Below are positions 17,185 through 25,250 of a DNA stretch of 64,000 nucleotides, piece by piece (the stretch's first letter is position 1; every line of letters starts with the position of its first letter). The position numbers and the translations under genes were made by a program. The notes beneath the pieces are model-generated. The model saw only the letters and a program-made list of their open reading frames with translations. It had not been told where the DNA came from and ran no database searches. This stretch comes from JAYFNU01 sp034933305 (GTDB lineage: Bacteria > Bacillota > Clostridia > Oscillospirales > Ruminococcaceae): positions 124,001-188,000 of the forward strand of contig JAYFNU010000003.1 in the NCBI GenBank assembly GCA_034933305.1, in the 5' to 3' direction.

Positions 17185-18135
17185 TCAGCCGGCGAAGGTG
17201 CCCGCGAGGGTCTGCATGAGATACGCCTTGAAGCGATCCGGCTTGAGCCTGCTGCAGATGGCCGCGGTCGGCTTTTTGCCGCCGAAGTTGATGATGTCGA
17301 CGAGCGCCGCGCCGTAGGACGGGCCGGGCGTCGTGTCGATGACGCAGTAATAATCGTCGCACACGTCGATGCACGACGGCTCGAGCGCCGCAGCCATCGC
17401 GGCGGGATCGGCCATGTCGAGGCAGCGGCAGCCGAAGCGGGCGACGTTGAGCTCCGCGAGCGTGCGGTTGCAGTCGACGGCGAATCTGCCGAGCGGCGAC
17501 GCGGCCCGGATCTGCTCCATCTCCGCGGGCGACAGCATGGCGTCGCCGCAGCAGGCGTCCCAGCCCACGGCGAGCAGCGGAAGGCCCGACTCGAACACGA
17601 TGCGGGCGGCCTCGGCGTCCTGCCAGATGTTGAATTCCGCGACGGCGGACACGTTGCCCGGCCCGAGGCCCGACGTCCCCATGATGGAGATGCGGCGCAC
17701 CTTTTTCATGCTTTCGGGCGCAAGGCGGATGGCCAGCGCGAGGTTGGTCAGCGGCCCGAGCGCGATGATCTCGATCTCGCCGTCGGCGTGGGCGTCGAGC
17801 GCCTCGATCATCCTGAGGACGGCGTTGCCCGCGGCGGGCTTGAGGCGCTTCGGCGCAAAGCCGAGGTCGCCCATGCCGTCGGTGCCGTGCGTGTCCGTCG
17901 AGCCGGCGTACGGATTGATGAGGGGATCGTTGCAGCCGAGATAGACGGGCGGCGCGTAGGTGCCCGACGCCTCAATGGTCGTGAGCGTGTTGACCGCGGC
18001 CTGCCGCATGCGCACGTTGCCGGTCACGATCGTGAAAAAGAGGATCTCGTACCGCGGGTCGTTGAGCGCCATGGCGATGGCCATCGCGTCGTCGGAGCCG
18101 CAGTCGGTGTCGATGATAAGTTTTCGCTTGTCCAT
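17185..18135 (-). CDS. Inosine/uridine-preferring nucleoside hydrolase
   Basis: Splits ribonucleosides into base and ribose in the cytoplasm. 316 residues with the Ca-binding signature DTDCGSDDA at the N-terminus (residues 9-17), a family-specific TNLALAIR block and a later Asp at VIDTTPG. Length fits the IUNH family. It is transcribed divergently from an MFS transporter that may import nucleosides or a related sugar; that link is only by position. Confidence 0.9.
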   Translation of the reverse strand: MDKRKLIIDTDCGSDDAMAIAMALNDPRYEILFFTIVTGNVRMRQAAVNTLTTIEASGTYAPPVYLGCNDPLINPYAGSTDTHGTDGMGDLGFAPKRLKPAAGNAVLRMIEALDAHADGEIEIIALGPLTNLALAIRLAPESMKKVRRISIMGTSGLGPGNVSAVAEFNIWQDAEAARIVFESGLPLLAVGWDACCGDAMLSPAEMEQIRAASPLGRFAVDCNRTLAELNVARFGCRCLDMADPAAMAAALEPSCIDVCDDYYCVIDTTPGPSYGAALVDIINFGGKKPTAAICSRLKPDRFKAYLMQTLAGTFAG

Positions 18136-18167
18136 TTTGTCCCCCTGCTGTATAATTGACTTTCAGC

Positions 18168-18196
18168 AGTATAGCATACTGCGCACCGCGCGGCAA
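18168..18196 (-). promoter_or_regulatory. Promoter of the nucleoside hydrolase
   Basis: Minus strand TTGCCG (18196-18191), 17 bases, TATACT (18173-18168). Confidence 0.6.
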
Positions 18197-18238
18197 TCTG
18201 TCCGCGCGGATTTTGATGACGGAGATAATACTACTTTC

Positions 18239-19396
18239 TTGAAAAATGCGAAAAATCCCGCGTTCAACATTATGGCCTGCGCGATCCTGTTCCTCATCGG
18301 CGTCATCGGCGCCGGGAACCAGGTCCTCGTCAGCCACATGCAGAAGGCATTCGGGGCGACGGACGGCCAGATCGGCTTTCTTGTCAGCGCCACGTATTTC
18401 GGCTCGATGGCGATGGTCCTCGCGCTCGGCGAGATCTCCGAGCGCATCGGCAAGCGCCGCGGCATCAGCATATCGGCGTTCCTCGTGACGCTCGGCGTCT
18501 TTCTGCTGCTGGTCAGCTCCTCGGTGGGCGTTTCGACGGCCGCGATGCTGCTGCTCGGCTTCGGCACGGGCGGCCTCGAAAGCATCACGATGTCGCTGCT
18601 CGAGGACAACAACGGCGACGACGCCGACCGCGCCATCGTGCTGACGGAGGCGCTGTTCAGCCTCGGGGGCGTGCTCACGCCGCTCGTCATCGGCCGCCTC
18701 GTGCCGGACGATGTCTACAAGCCCGCCTATCTTGTGTTCACGCTGCTGTTCGCGCTCATGACGCTCTCGCTGCTGCTCAGCCGCAGCATCGACGCGTTTG
18801 CGCTGCGCGCGCCGCACGAGGATTCGCTCGTCATCTTCAAGGTCGCGAAGGACAAGCTCGCGCTGCTGTGCGCGCTCGGCATGGTGCTGTACGTCGGCGC
18901 GGAAGGGGCGTTCTGTTACTGGGCCGTGAGCTACTTTGAACAGAACGGCGCGGCCTGGGCGGGCGCCTACGCCATCTCGGTCTACTGGCTGAGCTCCATT
19001 GTCGGCCGCCTCATCGGCACGCGCGTCAGGGGGATATCCCGCTTCCTGCCCGCGGGCTTCCTCACGGCGGCCGTCGCGATGCTGCTGCTGGTGTTCCTGC
19101 CCGACGCGCGGGCAAAGCTCGCCGCGACGGCGCTGCTCGGCTTTGCGCTGAGCCCGGCGTACGGCTGCATCTGCTTTATGGGCGGCCACGCCTTTCCCGA
19201 GCACTCCGCGTCTGCGTATTCGCTGATGATCTTCGGCGGCGCGTTCGGCGGCGTCGTCACGCAGCCGCTCATCGGCTCGGCCGCGATGGTGATGCCCCTG
19301 CGCGCGGTGTTTCTCATCCTCGCGGGCGTCTACCTCGCGCTGCTGGTGCTGTGGAAGCGCATCCTTGCGCTCGCCGCGGCCCGCGAAAAAAAGTAA
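18239..19396 (+). CDS. MFS transporter
   Basis: About 385 residues with 12 hydrophobic segments and the MFS inter-helix motif GEISERIGKRRG between helices 2 and 3. The frame is open back to 17960, but that part lies antisense to the nucleoside hydrolase and through its promoter, so I place the start at the TTG at 18239, downstream of GGAG at 18221; this start is uncertain. The FucP/AraJ-like look and the neighbouring nucleoside hydrolase hint at sugar or nucleoside transport. Substrate not known. Confidence 0.8.
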   Translation: MKNAKNPAFNIMACAILFLIGVIGAGNQVLVSHMQKAFGATDGQIGFLVSATYFGSMAMVLALGEISERIGKRRGISISAFLVTLGVFLLLVSSSVGVSTAAMLLLGFGTGGLESITMSLLEDNNGDDADRAIVLTEALFSLGGVLTPLVIGRLVPDDVYKPAYLVFTLLFALMTLSLLLSRSIDAFALRAPHEDSLVIFKVAKDKLALLCALGMVLYVGAEGAFCYWAVSYFEQNGAAWAGAYAISVYWLSSIVGRLIGTRVRGISRFLPAGFLTAAVAMLLLVFLPDARAKLAATALLGFALSPAYGCICFMGGHAFPEHSASAYSLMIFGGAFGGVVTQPLIGSAAMVMPLRAVFLILAGVYLALLVLWKRILALAAAREKK

Positions 19397-19443
19397 AAAA
19401 ACGGCGCCCGCGGGAGAAGACCTCCGCGCGGGCGCCGTTTTTG
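19396..19443 (+). terminator. Terminator after the MFS gene
   Basis: A long GC-rich stem with AAAAACGGCGCCCGCG on one arm and CGCGGGCGCCGTTTTT on the other, loop GGAGAAGACCTCCG-like, closing directly behind the stop codon. Confidence 0.9.
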
Positions 19444-19566
19444 AAATGCGCAGAAAAAGGAGAAATTCGAAGAAAAACAGAGAGATCCGCAGCCGCACGG
19501 AGAAAATATGAAAATCCTCGAAACGGCGACGGCAATTAAAACTTTTCACTGAATATTTCCAGACTA

Positions 19567-19595
19567 TTGACAAATATAATAAAGCACTATATATT
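19567..19595 (+). promoter_or_regulatory. potABCD promoter
   Basis: TTGACA (19567-19572), 17 bases, TATATT (19590-19595). Strong match in an AT-rich stretch. Confidence 0.85.
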
Positions 19596-19601
19596 GTTTT
19601 T

Positions 19602-19756
19602 ATTGTTGCAGAAAACGACAAGAAACCCGATATCGGACACAGCCGCTGAAACCGGTGCGACGCCGGTGTAACAAACCTTTTGCGGGGTGGCCGCGAGCCC
19701 GGTATCGCTCGTCAAAAAGGCGAGATCAAATTTTACCGCAAAGGGGTGTTTTTCCT
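19602..19756 (+). promoter_or_regulatory. 155-nt structured leader of potABCD
   Basis: The gap from 19444 to 19756 holds the promoter and a long untranslated leader. The leader has ACCGG-TGCGACG-CCGGT (about 19653-19669), GCGG-GGTGG-CCGC and GAGC-CCGGTATC-GCTC pairings before the AAGGGG ribosome binding site. A leader this long suggests cis-acting control, but I could not match it to a known riboswitch class. Confidence 0.35.
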
Positions 19757-20803
19757 ATGGAAAACAATGTTCTCGTGCGCCTTGACGGCTGCACCGTCGC
19801 GTTCGACGGGGAGACGATTCTCGACAATCTGAGCCTCAGCATCCACGACGAGGAATTCGTGACGCTCCTCGGTCCGTCCGGATGCGGAAAGACGACGACT
19901 CTGCGTCTGATCGGCGGGTTTTTGACCCCCGACAGCGGCAGGGTGTTTTTTAACGGCAAGGATATCACGGACCTTCCGCCCTACAAGCGCGAGGTCAACA
20001 CCGTGTTCCAGCGCTACGCGCTGTTCCCGCACCTCAACGTGTTCGAGAACATCGCGTTCGGCCTGCGGCTGAAAAAAGTCCCGGAGAACGAGATCAAGCA
20101 GCGCGTCGCCGCCATGATCGATCTCGTCAACCTGCGCGGCTTTGAAGCCCGCAGCGTCATGAGCATGTCCGGCGGCCAGCAGCAGCGCGTCGCCATCGCG
20201 CGCGCGCTCGTCAACGAGCCCCGCATCCTGCTGCTCGACGAGCCGCTCGGCGCGCTCGACCTCAAGCTGCGCAAGGAGATGCAAGTCGAGCTCAAGCGCA
20301 TCCAGCAGCGGCTGAACATCACCTTTATTTACGTCACGCACGATCAGGAAGAGGCGCTGACGATGTCGGACACCGTCGTCGTCATGAACGGCGGCCTCAT
20401 CCAGCAGATCGGCACGCCCGAGGACATCTACAACGAGCCGAAGAACGCCTTTGTCGCCGACTTCATCGGCGAGAGCAACATCATCGACGGCGTCATGCAC
20501 AAGGATTTCGACGTCACCTTCGCCGGCGAGCGCTTCGAGTGCGTCGACAAGGGCTTCGGGAAGGACGAATTCGTGCAGGTCGTCGTGCGCCCCGAGGATA
20601 TTCGCCTGACGACCAAGCAGAAGGGCCAGCTCGTCGGCGTCGTGCAGAACGTCATCTTCAAGGGCGTCCATTTCGAGATGATCGTCGAGCAGGCGGGCTA
20701 TTCGTGGAAGGTCCATTCCACCAAGAGCGCCGAGGTCGGCGACATCGTCGGCATGAACATCGGTCCGGACGAGATCCACATCATGAAGCGGATGGAGGCC
20801 TGA
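19757..20803 (+). CDS. potA: Spermidine/putrescine ABC transporter, ATP-binding protein
   Basis: The ATPase of a polyamine importer. 348 residues: Walker A GPSGCGKTT, Q-loop FQRYALFPH, signature SGGQQQRVAIARALV, Walker B ILLLDEPLGALD, H-loop VTHDQEEA, then a C-terminal TOBE domain (about 270-348). The in-frame upstream extension to 19655 runs through the leader, so the ATG at 19757 is preferred. First gene of potABCD; the next gene starts three bases after its stop. Confidence 0.95.
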   Translation: MENNVLVRLDGCTVAFDGETILDNLSLSIHDEEFVTLLGPSGCGKTTTLRLIGGFLTPDSGRVFFNGKDITDLPPYKREVNTVFQRYALFPHLNVFENIAFGLRLKKVPENEIKQRVAAMIDLVNLRGFEARSVMSMSGGQQQRVAIARALVNEPRILLLDEPLGALDLKLRKEMQVELKRIQQRLNITFIYVTHDQEEALTMSDTVVVMNGGLIQQIGTPEDIYNEPKNAFVADFIGESNIIDGVMHKDFDVTFAGERFECVDKGFGKDEFVQVVVRPEDIRLTTKQKGQLVGVVQNVIFKGVHFEMIVEQAGYSWKVHSTKSAEVGDIVGMNIGPDEIHIMKRMEA

Positions 20804-20806
20804 CGG

Positions 20807-21625
20807 ATGAAATTCAAAACGAAGGTGGCGAGCGCGCCGTACCTCGTATGGATGGTCATCTTCATCGTCGTACCGCTGCTGCTCGTCGCATATTATGCGT
20901 TTACCGACAAACAGGGGAATTTTACGCTGGAAAACGTCGCCGGCATCGGCCAGTACACGTCGGTGTTCGCGCGCTCCATCTGGCTTGCGCTCATCGCGAC
21001 GGTCATCTGCCTCGTGATGGCGTTCCCCATTTCTTACCGCATTTCGCGTCTGCGCGGCGCGCGGCAGTCGCTGATGCTCATGCTCATCATGCTGCCGATG
21101 TGGATGAATTTCCTGCTGCGCACCTACGCGTGGATGTCGCTGCTTGAAAACAACGGCCTCATCAACCGCTTTTTCGGCCTGTTCGGCCTCGGACCCTTCC
21201 AGATGATCAACACGCAGGGCGCGGTCGTGCTCGGCATGGTCTACAACTACCTGCCGTTCATGATCCTGCCGCTGTATTCGATCATGACGAAGATCGACAA
21301 CTCGCTCATCGAAGCGGCGCAGGACCTCGGCGCGAACAAGATGCGCACCACGGCCCGCATCATCATCCCGCTGTCGGTGCCCGGCATCACGACGGGCATC
21401 ACGATGGTCTTCGTGCCGTCCATCAGCACCTTCATCATCTCCCGCATGCTCGGCGGCGGCGGCAACATCCTCATCGGCGACCTCATCGAGATGCAGTTCC
21501 TCGGCAATTCCTACAATCCGCATCTCGGCTCGGCGATGGCGATGGTGCTGATGGTCATCGTGCTGCTGTGCATGAGCATCACCAACACCTTTGACGACGA
21601 GGAAATGGAGGGCATGCTGGTATGA
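20807..21625 (+). CDS. potB: Spermidine/putrescine ABC transporter permease
   Basis: 272 residues, six hydrophobic helices, and the EAA motif EAAQDLGANKMRTTARIIIPLS on a cytoplasmic loop that contacts PotA. The order and overlap (four bases with potC) fit PotB. Confidence 0.93.
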   Translation: MKFKTKVASAPYLVWMVIFIVVPLLLVAYYAFTDKQGNFTLENVAGIGQYTSVFARSIWLALIATVICLVMAFPISYRISRLRGARQSLMLMLIMLPMWMNFLLRTYAWMSLLENNGLINRFFGLFGLGPFQMINTQGAVVLGMVYNYLPFMILPLYSIMTKIDNSLIEAAQDLGANKMRTTARIIIPLSVPGITTGITMVFVPSISTFIISRMLGGGGNILIGDLIEMQFLGNSYNPHLGSAMAMVLMVIVLLCMSITNTFDDEEMEGMLV

Positions 21626-22437
21626 CCGGAAAAATGTCAAAGCTCTCCAAGACCTATTTCGGCATCGTCTTCGCGTTCCTTTACATCCCCATTTTCGTGC
21701 TCATCTTTTTCTCGTTCAACCAGTCGAAGAGCCGCAACATCTTCACGGGCTTCACGCTCGACTGGTACCGTCAGCTCTTCCAGAACGACATGGTCCTCAA
21801 GGCGCTGCTCATGACGCTCATCGTCGCGGCCATCTCCTCGGTGCTCGCGACGCTGCTCGGGACGGCGGCGGCCGTCGGCATCAGCTCGATGCGCAAATGG
21901 ACGCGCTTCACGGTCATGAACATCACCTACATCCCCGTCGTCAACCCCGAGATCGTCACCGGCGTTTCGATGCTGCTGCTGTTTGTCGGCATGCGCACCT
22001 TCCTCGCGGGCTTTGAGATGGGGCTCGTCACGCTCATCATCGCGCATATCACCTTTAACGTCCCGTACGTGATCCTGTCGGTCAGCCCGAAGCTGCGGCA
22101 GATGGACAAGAATCTCTATGAGGCGGCGCTCGATCTCGGCTGCAACCGCTATCAGGCCTTCTTCAAGGTCGTCATCCCCGAGATCATGCCCGGCATCGCG
22201 ACCGGCTTCCTCATGGCGCTGACCTATTCCATCGACGATTTCGTCATCAGCTATTTCACCTCCGGAACCGTCCAGACGCTGCCCATCGCCGTTTATTCGA
22301 TGACGCGCCGCAAGGTCAGCCCCGAGATCAACGCCCTGTCGACGCTGCTGTTCATCGCCATCCTGCTGATCCTCGTCATCATGAACTACCGCGACATCAA
22401 GGGCGAGAACAGGATCGCAAAGGAGAGCCGGCTGTGA
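21622..22437 (+). CDS. potC: Spermidine/putrescine ABC transporter permease
   Basis: 271 residues, six helices, EAA motif EAALDLGCNRYQAFFKVVIPEI. The start overlaps the potB stop by four bases (ATGA) and its own stop overlaps potD, so the operon is tightly coupled. Characteristic early block FNQSKSRNIFTGFTLDWY seen in PotC proteins. Confidence 0.93.
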   Translation: MTGKMSKLSKTYFGIVFAFLYIPIFVLIFFSFNQSKSRNIFTGFTLDWYRQLFQNDMVLKALLMTLIVAAISSVLATLLGTAAAVGISSMRKWTRFTVMNITYIPVVNPEIVTGVSMLLLFVGMRTFLAGFEMGLVTLIIAHITFNVPYVILSVSPKLRQMDKNLYEAALDLGCNRYQAFFKVVIPEIMPGIATGFLMALTYSIDDFVISYFTSGTVQTLPIAVYSMTRRKVSPEINALSTLLFIAILLILVIMNYRDIKGENRIAKESRL

Positions 22438-23639
22438 AAAAACTGTTTTGCGCCGTTCTGTGCGCGCTCGTGCTGCTGTCTGTCTCGCTGCCGGCGGCGG
22501 CGCTCGACGTCTCGGCGGATTACGACTGGACGCGTTTCAAGGGCGACAACGTCACGCTGTACGTTTACAACTGGGGCGAGTACATCTCCGACGGCTCGGA
22601 CGATTCCGTCGACGTCATCGGCGAATTCGAGAAGCTGACGGGCATCACGGTCAACTACACGACGTTTGCGTCGAACGAAGAGATGTATGCGAAGATCAAG
22701 AGCGGCGGCGCGCAGTACGACGTCATCCTGCCGTCGGACTACATGATCGCCCGCATGATCAACGAGAACATGCTCGAAAAGCTCGACTTTTCGAACATCC
22801 CGAATTTCGGCCTTGTCGACGACACCTACAAAAACATGGAGTACGATCCCGACGACGCCTACTCCGTGCCGTACATGTGGGGTCTCGTGGGCCTGATCTA
22901 CAACACCACGATGGTGGACGACGACATCACCTCATGGGACGCGCTGTGGGACCAGCGCTACATGGGCAATATCCTCATGTTCAGCAACTCCCGCGACGCG
23001 TTCGGCATCGCGCTGCTCAAGCTCGGCTATTCGCTCAATACGACGGATCCGAAGGAGCTTGAGGAAGCGGCGAACGAGCTCAAGAGCCAGAAGATGCTCG
23101 TGCAGGCCTACGTCATGGACGAGATCTTCAATAAGATGGAGGGCGGGGAAGCCGCCGTGGCCCCCTATTACGCCGGCGACGCGCTGACGATGATGGAGGA
23201 GAACCCCGATCTCGCGTTCGTCTATCCGGAAGAGGGCACCAACTATTTCGTGGACGCGATGGTGATCCCGGCGGGCAGCAAGAGCAAGGAAGCCGCCGAG
23301 ATGTTCATCAACTTCATGTGCGAGCCGGAAGTCTCCGCCGCCAACGCCGGCTACATCGGCTATTCGACGCCCATCAGCGAGGCGAAGGATCTGCTCGATC
23401 TCGACCCCGAAGCGGAGGCGATCGCCTATCCCGACGCGAGCGTCATGGAGAAGACGGAGGTCTTCAAGCTGCTGCCGGACGAGACCAACGCGCAGATGGA
23501 CCGCTACTGGACGGAGATCCTCAGCTACAACGAGAACCCGAACCTGTGGATCGGCCCCGTCTTCCTCGCGGCCGCCCTCGCGGCGTCGGTCGTCATCCTC
23601 ATCGTGCGCGCGCGGAAAAAGAACCGCTCGATCTACTGA
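22434..23639 (+). CDS. potD: Polyamine-binding protein PotD with C-terminal membrane anchor
   Basis: The extracytoplasmic solute-binding protein, 401 residues. It has a signal peptide (about 1-23, ending PAAA) without a lipobox cysteine, the PotD opening VTLYVYNWGEYI, and polyamine-site aromatic/acidic positions such as W in YMWGLVG and the late DRYWTEI. Unusually for a Gram-positive it is not a lipoprotein: a single hydrophobic helix at about 372-392 followed by RARKKNRS anchors the C-terminus instead. GTG start overlapping potC. Confidence 0.93.
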   Translation: MKKLFCAVLCALVLLSVSLPAAALDVSADYDWTRFKGDNVTLYVYNWGEYISDGSDDSVDVIGEFEKLTGITVNYTTFASNEEMYAKIKSGGAQYDVILPSDYMIARMINENMLEKLDFSNIPNFGLVDDTYKNMEYDPDDAYSVPYMWGLVGLIYNTTMVDDDITSWDALWDQRYMGNILMFSNSRDAFGIALLKLGYSLNTTDPKELEEAANELKSQKMLVQAYVMDEIFNKMEGGEAAVAPYYAGDALTMMEENPDLAFVYPEEGTNYFVDAMVIPAGSKSKEAAEMFINFMCEPEVSAANAGYIGYSTPISEAKDLLDLDPEAEAIAYPDASVMEKTEVFKLLPDETNAQMDRYWTEILSYNENPNLWIGPVFLAAALAASVVILIVRARKKNRSIY

Positions 23640-23657
23640 CCGCATGCAAAAATAAAA

Positions 23658-23685
23658 AGGGCCGCCCGCGGGCGGCCCTATTTTC
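23658..23685. terminator. Terminator after potD
   Basis: A 10-bp stem AGGGCCGCCC / GGGCGGCCCT (23658-23667 with 23670-23679) followed by ATTTTC on the plus strand and preceded by an A-rich run, so it also serves the convergent gene. Confidence 0.85.
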
Positions 23686-23692
23686 ATGGGAT

Positions 23693-25240
23693 TCAGTCAT
23701 TGTAGACAATCGCGGTGTCCGCCGGCAGATCGTAGTACTCGCAGATCCACGGCAGCAGCCAGGCCTGTCCGTCGAAATACGGCTGGGTGCCGGAGAAGCG
23801 GTAGTCGGGCAGCTTGCGCAGCGCCACGGTTTCGACGCGCTCGCCGGCGTCCGCCCGCGCGGCGGCGGCCCGCAGCGCGGCGTCATTTTGGCGAACGGTT
23901 CCGTAGTTGCGGGCGTAGCCGGCCGTGATGAAGCCGACGTTGACGACGGCCGCGGCGCAAAGGAGCAGCGCCGCAAGAGCGGCGCCGCGCGGCCGCTCGT
24001 CCCGGGTCGCCAGCGAAAGGCAGCCGAACGCGACGCAGGGCAGGAGCAGCAGCGCAAAGGGCACGAGCGTCCGCTCGGTGACCGTCGCCGTGGCGCAGCA
24101 GACGGCCAGCGCGCCCCCCGCGCCGCCCAGCAGAAGGGCGATATCGCCGCGCTTCTGCTCGAACAGATACTGCAGTATCCAATACGCCGCCGCGGCGGCG
24201 GCGCAGCAGCAGACGGCGTATTTCGCCGTCGCGAAGGAAGTGAAGAAGATGTCCCGCGTGTCAAAGAGCTCGGCGGTGTAGATGATCGCGAACGAACTGA
24301 ACAGCGCAAGCGATACGGCGCAGGGCAGCGGCCTGCGCCCCCGGCGCAGCCCCCGCGCGCACAGCAGCGCCGCGAGGCCGAAAAATGCGTACAGCGGCAG
24401 CGCGAGCCGGCTCGAAAACACCGCCCGCACCATATTGCGCACGCCGAACAGCACGCGGTCGGGAAGGGAAGCCGGATAATACGGCGCCAGCAGCGCGAGC
24501 CGCGCGCCGTTGCCCGGCGCGAGCAGCAGGATCGACGCGCCCGCCGCAGCCAGCGCGAGGCAGAGCAGCACCGGCGCGGGAATGCGCCTGCGCTTTGCCA
24601 GCGACCAAATGCAGAGCAGGCCGAGCATCGCAAGAAATGCGGCGGCGACGTGCTCCTGCGACCAGCCGCCCGCAAAAGCGCACAAAAGGCAGAGAAATTT
24701 TTCGCCCCTGCGCAGGGGATCTCCGGAGCAGGCCCGCTGGCACGTGAGCACCGCGTACAGCACGGGCGTCAGCGGCAGCACATAGAAGTATGAGGCGGAA
24801 AACCAGAAGACCCCGTCGGTGATGAGCCGCAGCTGCAGCAGACCGTAGGCCGCGCAGAGGAAGGCGGCCGCGCGCGGCGTGCGCAGCCGGGCGTCCCGCG
24901 CGCACAGCCGCCACAGCAGCCAGAACAGCAGCGTGATGCCCGCCGCCTCGAAGATGCGCGCGGGCCACAGGCCCAGGCGCAGCATGCAGATCATGATGAA
25001 GAACCAGAGCACGCGGCCGCCCCAGCTGAGGTAGTGGAGCCGCAAAAAGCTCATCAGCTGCGGGAGCGTGAAATCGGCGCCGCGCACGTCGGGCGACGCC
25101 GATATCTCGGACAGCGAAAGATAGCCGAAGTCGTCGGCATACAGGAAGACGAAGGACAGCTGCACGCACAGCAGCACAAAGAAGCCGGCGAAGATCAGCC
25201 GGATGGCGGCGGTATTCTTTTTGCTGTCTGTCAGCGGCAT
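23693..25240 (-). CDS. DUF6056 family polytopic membrane protein
   Basis: 515 residues with about 11-12 hydrophobic helices, an N-terminal YADDFGYLS motif after the first helix (an acidic pair typical of GT-C type lipid-linked glycosyltransferases) and WGGRVLWFF next. This matches DUF6056, a family with the look of GT-C glycosyltransferases in cell-envelope glycan loci. It starts ten bases after glmS, so UDP-GlcNAc precursor synthesis and this protein may be co-expressed. A glycosyltransferase activity is inferred, not shown. Confidence 0.75.
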   Translation of the reverse strand: MPLTDSKKNTAAIRLIFAGFFVLLCVQLSFVFLYADDFGYLSLSEISASPDVRGADFTLPQLMSFLRLHYLSWGGRVLWFFIMICMLRLGLWPARIFEAAGITLLFWLLWRLCARDARLRTPRAAAFLCAAYGLLQLRLITDGVFWFSASYFYVLPLTPVLYAVLTCQRACSGDPLRRGEKFLCLLCAFAGGWSQEHVAAAFLAMLGLLCIWSLAKRRRIPAPVLLCLALAAAGASILLLAPGNGARLALLAPYYPASLPDRVLFGVRNMVRAVFSSRLALPLYAFFGLAALLCARGLRRGRRPLPCAVSLALFSSFAIIYTAELFDTRDIFFTSFATAKYAVCCCAAAAAAYWILQYLFEQKRGDIALLLGGAGGALAVCCATATVTERTLVPFALLLLPCVAFGCLSLATRDERPRGAALAALLLCAAAVVNVGFITAGYARNYGTVRQNDAALRAAAARADAGERVETVALRKLPDYRFSGTQPYFDGQAWLLPWICEYYDLPADTAIVYND

Positions 25241-25250
25241 GCTGCGCCTC

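Noticed and set aside
17960..18238. N-terminal extension of the MFS transporter
   Set aside because: The extra residues are antisense to the nucleoside hydrolase and cross its promoter; no ribosome binding site.
19602..19756. T-box riboswitch before potA
   Set aside because: A GGGGTGG-CCGCG stretch recalls the T-box, but the consensus is broken and no specifier stem I or anticodon-like loop was found.
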